Source: Vicia villosa
Lineage: Eukaryota; Streptophyta; Magnoliopsida; Fabales; Fabaceae
Length of the DNA: 64,000 bases
Direction of reading: 5' to 3'
Assembly: GCF_029867415.1 (NCBI RefSeq)
Contig: NC_081183.1
Span: forward strand, 195,889,563 to 195,953,562
Below are positions 34,386 through 45,789 of this stretch, piece by piece; the first letter of the stretch is position 1, and every line of letters starts with the position of its first letter. A program made the translations under genes and the position numbers. The notes under the pieces are model-generated. The model was not told the DNA's origin, made no database searches, and saw only the letters and a program-made list of their open reading frames with translations.

Positions 34386-36479
34386 AACTCTCCCCAACTA
34401 GAATCTGTTTGTCCTCAAACAGGGCCGAACACTCAAATCGCAAAAGTAAAAATCCAATGAATCAAGAATCAACAAGATTTGAAAAAACGAAACAATTGTA
34501 CGATTCAAACAAAAACGCACAAACAAAGTAAACACTTACCACAATCCTACAACGACAACATGAAAACGAAACTAATCCTAAGTACAAAAATCATACAAAA
34601 CATTCTAAAACAAAACAAGCTCAATCACGAATCACGCCTAGCAAAAATTCATCGGCAGATGAAAAACACCGAAAGGCAAGGACTTTGAACACTCACCCGA
34701 CAAACTTGCAAACAAAAGACAAAATTATGCACTCATCCAAAAATAGTATCGAAAATGCAAGGCACGAATCACAAGGGCTTTCAAGGTTGTAATGTGGCTC
34801 GGTTAACAAACAAGTGATACGTTCTAAAGCTAATCGAAACAAAAACTTGCCTAAACCTAAGGGAGTAATTACTTCCACAAAGTTTCAACAATATAATTTC
34901 AACCAAAATTCTTCTTTATCACAAATTGTCAATCCAAAACATAATACTTATTAGCACACTGTTATTCCAAACTCTTTTTATTATTTTCTTTTTCAAACTT
35001 TTTCTCTTTTTTCTTTCTTCTTCTTTTCTCTTTTTTTTTCTTTCTTTTTCTTTTCTTTTCACAACCTCATATCAACCACAATATAAATAGGCAAACATCC
35101 TCTCCCCAACTTGAATTCAACCACAATATCAAGTGAATACTCCCTACTTTCTAAGGCAAGGTAAAAATCCAACCAAATATCATAGGTGAAGGTCAAGAAA
35201 ACAAAGAATCAAACATCCATACACAAATGAAAACCAAACGCTCATAGACAAGCATTAAGCAAAAACAAGATGGAGATTGACAAAAAGGCTCAAAGGGGGT
35301 TACTAATGGTCACACACTCACAAGGTGAATTGAATATTTGGCTATGGTAGTTGTGCTCAAAATCAAACAAGTGCCTTGATCACTTTCGTGCATTCACAAA
35401 ATCAATACAACCGAAAGATTAAACATAATAATATCCAGTTAAAACAAGAAATGTCGGTCACTCGCATATATACACAATGGAAAGCCACCTCACATTTATG
35501 GTAAAAAGGGAAAACTAATTGTGATTCAAGTCATGAGCAAGTTATGCAAAAAGAATGAGTAATATGAAATTTGTACGAATGAAAAGTATCCTAAACATGC
35601 TATGCTATAGAAAGCGATAAACGGGTACCTTGCTATGTACAAATTCGATCAATCATTACCGCACAACCGGCATGTTGAATCAATTAAAATCGGAGAATTA
35701 CCAAATGCGACCACAAGCGAACGGGCCAAAGTTTGAATCTAAACACAAACAAAATAGTTAACAAATAAAACTATAAATACTATACTAAAAAGCCTTGGTG
35801 TAAGTGGGAAAAAGGCGAGCCGAGTGACCCGTTAAAAAGAGGTCACTGGCCAAAAGCAACTCAGCGCGCGGCGCGAGTTCTGCCTAACCAAACTCTTCAT
35901 CTCCCAGGCCGCGCGACGCGCGGATGAGCGCGCGACGCGAGCTACACCAGAAAAACAGAACCAACTCAGAAAAACAGAATTTCCTATGCGGCCTCCACTT
36001 ATCACCTACACTACTCATTTACAGAAAAACAGAAAAATAAAACCGTTGGGGTGCCTCCCGACAAGCGCTTGTTTTACGTAGTAAGCTCGACGCCTTTTAT
36101 TGTCTCGCGAATGGTAAGAAACTTCCTCGCGGTACGCTAATGCTTTCGCCTCAAACGCAACCTAAAGAAAACGTCCTGCCCAAACACTTAACAAACGAAT
36201 CAAAAGCAAAAGTATATACAAGTTTGTGTAAAAACAACAATTTACAACTGAATGGTGAAATTGACTAAACAAGTTGAAAAGTGAAGATATGTAATTTAAG
36301 AGCTAATCCGAGTTCAACTTGTTTAGTAAGTTCACCAAACAAAACGAAACAAGTATAACTATACAAAAATATACAAGTATGAGTCTATACACAAAATATA
36401 CGATATTCACATATTTACGAAACTTAAAACGAGAAACCATCGCAATGCGATTAATCTCAACCAATCCCCGGCAACGGCG
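34386..36479 (-). mobile_element. Internal region of the Athila-like element
   Basis: From the polypurine tract to the primer site there is no recognisable gag, protease, reverse transcriptase or integrase. At about 36045-36085 the phrase GTTGGGGTGCCTCCCGACAA..GCG is the text that normally follows the polyprotein stop in Athila-like elements. A second GCGCG motif cluster lies at 35864-35950. A long CT-rich tract (34975-35060) is also present. The tRNA-Asp primer site is at 36465-36479 and is continued at 51075-51077. Confidence 0.7.
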
Positions 36480-39400
36480 TGTCACTCGGTTTTTTGAGGC
36501 GAACTGACTCCTTGCTCTCTTTTTTGATTTTTTTTTATTTTTTGCAAGAGTCGCCACCGACTTTTATTTTGTCCAATATTTAGGAAAGGCATAAAAGAAC
36601 AGAAAAAAGACCTTTTTACAGATTTTGGGTTCGGGGGGTTGGTTATACAAAGGGAAGGTTTTAAGCACCCTTTGTATCCATGGTTATCCATGGGCTCTTA
36701 GTTTTGCTTAGATCACTTTTGCTCTTGTTTGATTTTTAAAATAAGCTCGGCAAGACATTAAGCCTTGTGCCTACATACCTCCTCGGTGCAATGGAGAAGT
36801 CAGAGCTAATGTAGTTCCGCTTAAAAGGAAAAACGGTTTAAAAAAAACAAATAAACACTTTATCATCGTCGGAGAGAAATACTCGGCCATTGATCTTGAG
36901 CATGAGAACAAATAAGTTCTTTGCATCGCTAATGAAAGAAGGGCTCCAACTCGGATAAAATCAACGAGTATGCCACTAGCTCTCTCACGCAGAAAAGATC
37001 TCATTATATCAATAAATTTCAAAATCGTGGGGTATCGCAACTCACTACAATAATTAATCGTGTCTAAACTTTTGCAGAAAAGCCACTAAGGGCAAAAGAC
37101 ATTTTTAAGAAAGGTTTAAAAAAAAAGGTTTTACAAACATAAGAAGATTTTGGAAAAAAAGGAAGAAGATTTTGAAAATATAAGAAGTGGAGGAGATGAA
37201 GAGGCTAACCTAGTGCATAAAATAAAAGTTTAAGGAGAGAATGATCTGACCAAAATAAGAAACCAACAGTTGACCGACGCATTACCACTTGGGGATCCAG
37301 ATGAACTTATTATCTTTAGCACCACTTTGCATTAAGCACATTAAAATTTTGATGAAAATCGGGCAGAGTAACGGCTGTTTTCGGGTAAAATCCTTATCTC
37401 AATGCCTTGGAATTAACCATCAAGGACTTTCAAGGAAATACCTGTATACGCAAACAGACAACAATCCAATGCCAGACAGAACAACCACAGAGTAATAACA
37501 GAATAAGGGTCCAGAGGCACTAAGTCCATAAGTCCGAATCTCCAAAATGCTAGGGATAGTAACTAGTAGTCCAAGAGAGAACCTTAAGCGTTTTTTTAGT
37601 TTTTTGTTGTTTATTAGTGTTTTAGCATAAAAGTAAAGTATGGTCCAAGTGGACAAAAAGAAAATAGCGGAAACATAAACATAGCGTCCAAATGGACAAA
37701 GAGAAAATAGCGGAATATAAACGTCCAAATGGACAAAGAGAAAATAGCGGAAACATAAATAATATGTCCAAGTGGACAAAGAAAAATAGCGGAAACATAA
37801 ATAATATGTCCAAGTGGACAAAGAAAAATAGCGGAAACATAAATAATATGTCCAAATGGACAAAGAAAAATAGCAGAAATATAAATAATACGTCCAAATG
37901 GACAAAGAAAAAATAGCAGAAATATAAATAATATGCCCAAATGGGCAAAGAAAAAATAGCAGAAATATAAATAATATGTCCAAATGGACAAAGAAAAAAA
38001 TGACAGAAACATAAATAATATGTCCAAATGGACAAAGAAAAAATAGCAGAAATATAAATAATATGTCCAAATGGACAAAGAAAAAATGGCAGAAATATAA
38101 ATAATATGTCCAAATGGACAAAGAAAAAATAGCAGAAATATAAATAATATGTCCAAATGGACAAAGGAAAAATATCAGAAATATAAATAATATGTCCAAG
38201 TGGACAAAGAAAAAATAACAGAAACATAAATAATATGTCCAAATGGACAAAGAAAAAATAACAGAAATATAAATAATAAATAATAAAATAAAGCATAAAG
38301 CAAGAAATATAAAGAACAATATAATAAAATGCGGAAATTAAAGTCAATTGTTAGTATGTTAGCATGTGAATCATCTTGAAGCTAGTCAAGTATATTCACG
38401 ATGTTAGTGAAGATCGATGGTGAGTGAATGATGATCTCGGATTTATAGTTAATGAAAATTTATCAGAAGCTTGATAGAATCATAGCGACTACACGATAAA
38501 TTTCCAAAAAAGTCTTAAATCAACTGCATACAATCTCTGCCATATTTGATCTTTTATTCTGATTCGGGACAAAGGAAAAAGATAAGAAACAATATCAAAT
38601 AATATACAAAAATAAATATAAAACAAATTAAACTTAATTCATTCTTTTTGTGATTTTTTTGGAATTTGATTTTAAGTTAATTAACAAGCTAATTAAACAA
38701 ACAATTATACAAATAATTAAACTTAACAAGAAAAATATTATTTTATATGTCAAAAATTAGATTATAAAAAATATAAACCTAAATCTAAAAGGAAAATATT
38801 TTTGGAGTTTTTTTGATTGGTTAAAAATAATTAAAAAGCAATATTTACATAATTACTAATTAATTAAGCAATATAAATTAATTATGAAAAGAAATAAAAT
38901 ATTTTTATGTTAAAAAATTAAATAAACATTTTATCAACTTAAAACTAAAATTAAAACATTTTTTTTGAGAAATTGAAAATATGCATAAATATGGAGTTTT
39001 TAATTCATGAACTCCTAACACTACTACATATTAAAAATTACATTGTACTTACTCTATGATGTTTCAAGAGTGGAAAAGAGTGATTGAAATTGATTGAAAG
39101 TGGCTATTTGAATGAGCCTTGATTTTTACAAGTTTATTGAAACTTTTGGAAAATATAAAACTTATGCTATGGCTTTGGTGTTTGTTGTTGTGCTCTCCTC
39201 TTGTTTCTCCCTCTTTTTTCCTCCTCTTGAATGAAGAAAATGAAGTTCTATTTATAGGCAAAGAGTTTGATCTTGGAAGCCTTGCAAGTGGAAATTGTCA
39301 TGATTGATTTTGTGGAAAAAATATGATAATGGAATATTTTTAATGAGTGTATTTCTTAACCATGGTTAAAACACTCAAGTATTATTCTCTTCAACCTTGC

Positions 39401-41755
39401 AATAATATATTTAAGCATCTTGAATTGGTCTTGATTGGCAACCATAAGCATCTTTGATAATATCTTTGAATTATCTCACTTTAATTAAACTTTAAATGAA
39501 TAAAATTTAATTAAAATGAAATAAAAATGTCATGAATCATGGATGGGTCGTGGATGCCCTTTAAACATATGAGAATCAAGATTGAATCACAAAAGAATTG
39601 GCCTTTTTGAAAAAAAATCAAATTTTGGTCATTACTTGTTTCATGCATTTTTCCAAAAAAGGTCAACTTCATCAAGGCATATCTCCCTCAATTTTGATCC
39701 TATGAAAGTGTTCTTTAACTTTTTGGAAAGCCCAAGATGTCCTCTACAAGCCACTTTGGAAGCGTTTTTGCATTTGGAGAAGTTATTTTGATGATATGGG
39801 CTTTGACAAAAAACTGCTTTTTGTTGACTTTCAAAATGACCCGTAATGTTTTGGCTTATATCTCTTAGGCGGAAGCATTTCTTGACCTTGGTCCCAACAT
39901 CAAAGTTGTAGAGAATTGAATTTCCTTGAGAATGAGCTTTGGTTGGAGTTTTTCTGATAAATTATGAGAGAGTTATGGTCGGTCAAAGTTCAGTTGACTT
40001 TTAGCTAAAAAATTCTAATTTTGCAATTTTGAGTTTTGTCGATTTCTGAACTTTTCTTGATGAATTATGATCAACCATTGATCACATGATGAATCTTTTG
40101 ACAAAATATGGATGTTGACAAAAAATTGCATTTTTGACTGTCTGTTGACTTTTTGGTCAAACTGGTCGTCTGTTGACTGTTTGAGCTGTTGACTGTGCGT
40201 CTGAGCGAATCGAAGTTTGAAAATTTGTCTGGTGGTATTTTGAGACATATGGAGATCCATGAAATCCATTTGAGGTCTCAAAAACTCGTTCTCCTGAAAA
40301 AAAACAAAAACTCTAGTTAGGGACTGTTTGTGTAGGAGACAGTTAGGCGTACCTGATTTTTGTGCAGTGTTGAGTCTCTGTTGACCACGTGATTATCAGA
40401 AGACTTCTAGAACAAAATCTTGGAAATTTGAAGTGCGAAAAATTGATTTGACTGATGGTACAAACACGGAGAATTGCGCTGATAGCGGGTTTGACTGGTA
40501 ACTAGCTGTCCGGGTATTAACGTAACAGTTAAAGTGAAAATTCAACAGTTTAAAGTTAATTTTTTTCTTTTTTTCTTTTTGTTGTGTTAATGGTGAAAAA
40601 TTTATTTACCTGAGCTGTTAGAAAAACACAAACATAATAAATAAATAAAATATACTGTACGCGAACGAAAATACCGATAATAACCTTGAAAATAAATATT
40701 TAATGCACAGAAAAATAAATATTTAACACACATAATATTATCTTGATAATTAAACTACCGTACGACAGATAGTACAACATTTAATACTAACAGTACAAAT
40801 ATTACATAATATAATGAACAGTACGACAAATAAAATAGACGGTACACTATTTGAAAGCGACATATACAACAAACTTTAAAAATGACGATTAATAATCCAT
40901 GCTATGAACAACAGAAAATAGATGATCGGAAGTGTAACCATCGCAGGTCCGCATTTTTCAGGACTATGCAGACAGAAGAAGGACATGATCACCGTAAAAA
41001 TAGTGATGACTATAAGAAAAAGTGTATCCATCCACTTTGCCATTTTTGCCGAGGAAGAAGAGAAAATAATTATGAGATAGAAGTTTGAGAAATTTGGGAG
41101 ATGAGTGAAATTTGATGTGAGAATTTATGGAAAAAATGAGGAGTATTTATAGAGTGAAAAGAGAGAGATAGAGACGTTGGGAGTGGAGTGTACCGTTTGA
41201 ATAGTAGTAGGATTTGAAAAAAAAGTATGGTAGGTTTTGAAAAGAAAAAGGGTATAGAATAAAGCTAGGATTTGATTTTGAAAAAAAAAAGATTTGAAAA
41301 GAAAGAAAGAGATTTTGAAAAAAATAATATAGTATAAAAATAAAAATTAGTGGGAAATAAAACCAATAATAATTTAATTGTTACCAGTATAATCTGAAAT
41401 CCGGACTCCGCGCCTGCAAATTTTAATTCTGCACAAACTGCGTCAACATTATTTATCTGAAAATAAATCTCAAATAAACAGTGTATGAAGTGATAAACAG
41501 TATTTGGCGTTTATGTAAGAATAAATTTAACAGCGAACCAAAATACTGTATAAAAAATTCTAAAAATTGAGTATTCATAAAATCAGGATATTTATGAAAT
41601 AAAAATCCAAGATTGTATAAAACTCCAAATTTTTAGACAGAAGTCTTTTGACTTCTCTTTGGAAAAAAACGCGGGCAAATTTTGGGGTATAACAATAATG
41701 ATCATAACACTTAGAAAATGATGGGATCTCAGAGGTCAAAAATTGGGGTGCAACA
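36480..41755 (-). repeat. Left (3') LTR of the Ogre-like element
   Basis: 5,276 bp. From left to right in plus orientation: TGTCACTCGG end, 'gagtcgccaccgactttt' block, a 43-bp array (37651-38270), AT-rich stretch, the block shared with the Tat-like LTR at 31450-32120, and GGGGTGCAACA end. Long open frames on the minus strand at 37420-38347 come from the array and are not genes. Confidence 0.9.
37651..38270. repeat. 43-bp tandem array with GTCCA-AA-TGGAC palindrome (left LTR)
   Basis: Fifteen copies of a unit of about 43 bp, each beginning with GTCCAAATGGAC or GTCCAAGTGGAC and ending in AAATAATAT. One copy (about 37935) reads GCCCAAATGGGC: both arms have changed together, which keeps the palindrome. 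An identical arrangement lies in the other LTR. Confidence 0.9.
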
Positions 41756-42101
41756 GATGCCCCTATTTAAGTTTCTTCTATCCGGAGACACGATGATTGT
41801 AAATCTTCGTTTCGACGTGATTGAAGAGACTTAAATATATATAAAAACACAATTTTTGAACTTGAGATGCAATGTAATGCTTATGATTATGAATGCATAT
41901 GATTTCCACGAGATGGAAACAGGACACCACAGGGGAGAAGTAAACAGACTCCGTTGGGGAAAAGGTATAAGTCATCCAGGAATAGAATCGGACTTCACAA
42001 AAGAAAGAAACAGTCGACAGAAGCTTTCAAGATAAAACATGATTGAACTTTGAGAAGAGAATATCTGAGGCATACATGAATGTGGCTACATAAAATGAAT
42101 A

Positions 42102-42552
42102 TCAAGGTAAAACATGATTGGACAACATCAAATGACAATCAAGGTAAAACATGATTGGGCAACATCGAATGACAATCAAGGTAAAACATGATTGGGTAAT
42201 CATCAACGGACAATCAAGGTAAAACATGATCACAGGTCCATCAAGGTAAAACATGATTGGATGTCATTAAGGATAATCAAGGTAAAATATGATTGGATAA
42301 TCATCAACGGACAATCAAGGTAAAACATGATTAGATAATCGTCACAGATCCATCAAGGTAAAACATGATTGGATGTCATTAAGGGATAATCAAGGTAAAA
42401 CATGATTGGATAACATCAAATGACAATCAAGGTAAAACATGATTGAAAAATACCAAATGACAATCAAGGTAAAACATGATTAGAGAATACCAAGTGACAA
42501 TCAAGGTAAAACATGATTAGAGAACACCAAGGTCAATCATGGTAAAACATGA
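42102..42552. repeat. 37-bp tandem array (AATCAAGGTAAAACATGATT core)
   Basis: About thirteen copies of a 36-39-bp unit. The 20-bp core is nearly invariant and has inverted arms AATCA/TGATT, while the 16-19-bp spacer comes in three types (caacatcaaatgac, gtcattaaggat and cacagatcc types) that alternate. Outlying copies occur at about 42028, 42575 and 42619. Confidence 0.85.
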
Positions 42553-45500
42553 TTTGAACTTTAAGAAGAAAATATCAAAAGCGTTTTAAGATAAACCATG
42601 AATGCAGCAGCATCAAACGACAATCAAGATAAAACATGATTGAACTCAGAGACATTCAAGAGTGACATTGAATGAGGTAATAACACTTTATTGGGAATTG
42701 GGACATCCATAGAAGCTTTGAATAAAAGGTGACAAAGTTCTGAAAAATTGTCAGAACAAACAAGACATATCATGAAGAATATCAGATAGATACAGACAAA
42801 ACGAATCAAAAGGATAAATTTGTTTGGGTAGGTGCCAAGTAAGTTGGACTTTGATCTCAAGGTAAGATGTTGACAACAACAGGACCTTAGAAGAATGTAA
42901 ATGAGCATGATTTTGTTTTTATGCATGATGTTAAAGTTTTCTATGCATGATGAATGCTCAATGCAATGTAGTTATTCATGACGACTGGGATTGACTCTTT
43001 TGTGAGGCAAGATTGGAGCTTTGATTCCTCAACACAGGAACTCTAAAAAAAAATCCGCTTGGAAAGAAGATGCATGAACAAACTTCTTGTCACACTGATA
43101 ACTGTATCAAACAAATGATCCTTTGAGAATAACTGATAAACTAGGCTTGAGTATTGCTGAAGAAGATTGCCCCTGATTGAGTAATTGTTGCAAGTTAACT
43201 GATCATGGCTTCAGTTGAACTATGTTGGGGATGAACTGATCACGGATTCAACTCTTGAAATGAATGTTGGGAAGACTTGCCATAGTATACATCTTGAAGA
43301 GGATATTCTGATCAACAAATCTTGATTAAACATCTGAACAACAAGATCTTGAAGGAACGTGCCCCTGATAGGATCACTGATCAAGTTTCTCGACTGTTTG
43401 AACTTCCCGAAAGATAAGTACTTACTTTCAAATCAAGTGTTCATTCAAGAATGGTAATTTTAATGCAATGCTCAAAACATATTTTTGAAATCAAAATCAC
43501 TTTGTAAAGAAAATGGAATCACTGGTTAAAACATAAAGGTTAAGACAATCAACGTGAAAGATAAAGCAAAGATATGGTATCAACATAAATGATTGGTAAA
43601 TCTCTTGGGAGTCAGCTTACGCAACCTTGTTGTAGTATGCTTTCAAAATAAACCTTGCTTCAATTAGGGCTTTTGAAGGTTGTAACGTGGTCAGGTTCAC
43701 GGTTTAAAAAAAATAAAAGGTATAAGGCTCAAAATTTTTGTAACCCACCCCATCTCCGTGATGATCTTCATTCCTAAACCCAGTTAATTCAAAATATGCA
43801 TTCAGGTACCAAGAGACTTTTGGAATTTTACCTGTTGTAATGATGATAGTTCACAAGCCAAGAAAACTTGGAGATGCCAGTCACTTCTTCCTTTTGATAG
43901 TCACAACATTTTGTGGTTCAAGAATTTATTGACTTATCTCTCCTTTTTTCTTTTGATATCCCTAACTTTTGCCTGAACTGTTGATTTTGAACTTACAGTC
44001 AGCGGGATGCCTTAGTTTTTGCCTAAGTCATTTTTTGATTTTGACTTAGCAGGCTTTTCGTCGATTTTATTTTTCGATACTTTTTCCTGAAAGATAATGA
44101 CTACTTTGCTTAATGATTATAATGAACCATTATCAGCTTTTGATTGGCATCTCCAGTACTTCTTTGATGTAAGCGGGGGAAAGCTTGTGATTAAAACACT
44201 TGTTAAAAGGTGCATTGAATGATTCTCTTAAAATAGAATGCACAAACAAATTAACTGGGAACTACCCTGCCCCGGGTTAAAATATGGGTTATTTCGTACA
44301 GAAAGAAACACCAACTTCTAGGCTCAAAGGGGTTGACAAGGGATTAACTTCCATATTTCTCCAGTGTTTGGGAATTGAAACAATGCCTGTACATCGTCAG
44401 CAAAGTTTTATTTGAAAGCATACAGTTCAACAACTTGGGTATTTCGTTGTCATCATCCTCCCTCCAATCTTTGCATAAAACACAATTTTGATAGAGAAAG
44501 CAAAATAGAATTTTTTTTTTTTTTTTTTGTAAAAGAAGCATAAACATAGACATAGTAGATGAAAATGAATTCAAACATACGATGCTCATTTCATTAAAAT
44601 TAACATTCTGGAATGAAAAAAGTTTAAAAGCAAACAATACAACTGAGGAAATGCAAACAGTGGGGAAACATCTTTCTAAATCATGGCCTGCTGCCCCTTG
44701 AGGGAAAGGACAATGAAGATCAGGCCTAAAACCTTATGGAAGAGGATTTCGAGGAGGAAGAATCAACTTGATGGTAGACAAACAACTCTGAAGATGGAGA
44801 CAGACAAGGATAATTTTCATGGATGACCTGGATGTATGTATGCAAAAGATGCAATTGTTGTTTATATTTTTTTGAGTTTCAAAAAACTTAAGATATTAAT
44901 TTGCAAACATTCAAGCATTGGATTAAAGCATTGATCAAGTTATCATCAAAATCAATCATCCATTTTGGTGGATTAGAGTTTTCACCCCATCAACACCCAA
45001 GATCCATTGAGTTTGATGAAACTTACGATGTTTACAAAAAAAGATCTCTGAGTTCATTGGAAATCAAAGGAAAATATTTTTATGAATGTATGAATGCATG
45101 AATGCCACATATACAGAAATGGTAACACAAACATGGTGCACATAAGGTAGGTTCCAAAGTTTAACGTCACGAGCATGAGGTTAAAGAACCAAACATGGGA
45201 TAGTACTAAGGGTTAATCACCTGCACAACATGTTCTACTGATACGTCAGAGTCCACATTCTTCTTTCGGATATTACCGGCTTGCACAACTGAAACTTGTG
45301 AGCCAATAATATTCTCAAGAAAAACTCGTCTGAGTGTGGTTCTCCGCATGACAACTAATCCAAGTCTACACCTGAATAGTTTCTGCACCACAACCTAATA
45401 AGGCCAGGATGGGTTATGGGTTCTACAGCCAACTCAGCTTCTACAGTTCAATGAAAGCAATAATGTCTTCGCAACTAACTCGCTAAACATATACTACAAA

Positions 45501-45768
45501 CAAGGAACCTCCACTGAGCGGAAGGATTCTCATGCTGACTTTTTAAGGACTAACTCCTTGTATGCCATACATGACTATACCCTCCACCTAATTCTTATGT
45601 GTTCTTAATCCGGGTTAGGATTTGTCCATAATGTATCACTTGTAACAGAACAACACATATATCAAGAATAGCATGAAATAACAAGTATGTACAAAATAAC
45701 CAAGTATAAGCAAATATTAAAGTGATCAAAAACTCTAAGGTAACCCCTCTGAAAAAAAAATTTCAAGT

Positions 45769-45787
45769 CCCCAGCAGAGTCGCCAGT
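45769..45787 (-). other. Primer-binding site of the Ogre-like element (tRNA-Arg)
   Basis: On the minus strand TGGCGACTCTGCTGGGGAC is complementary to the 3' end (with CCA) of a plant tRNA-Arg. A short spacer separates it from the LTR end at 45790. It fixes the element's orientation and lineage. Confidence 0.85.
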
Positions 45788-45789
45788 TC

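Larger units (their letters stand above)
41756..45789 (-). mobile_element. Internal region of the Ogre-like element
   Basis: On the minus strand it runs from the tRNA-Arg primer site (45787-45769) to a purine-rich AAATAGGGGCATC (41768-41756) next to the left LTR. It contains a 37-bp tandem array (42102-42552), a T19 run near 44513 and assorted AT-rich text. No gag, protease, RT, RNase H or integrase blocks were seen on either strand. Confidence 0.75.

Noticed and set aside
37651..38270. CRISPR-like repeat array
   Set aside because: Repeats are contiguous without unique spacers, and the DNA is from a plant nuclear genome inside an LTR. It is a minisatellite.
37420..38347. Three overlapping long open frames (299, 241 and 180 codons, minus strand), repeated at 46734-47661
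   Set aside because: They are read-through of the 43-bp tandem array, which happens to lack stops in all minus frames. The products are one repeating low-complexity string, and there is no homologous protein, start context or splice evidence.
41756..45789. Gag or other coding region in the Ogre-like interior
   Set aside because: Frames are short (under about 110 codons) and show none of the gag, protease, RT or integrase motifs on either strand.
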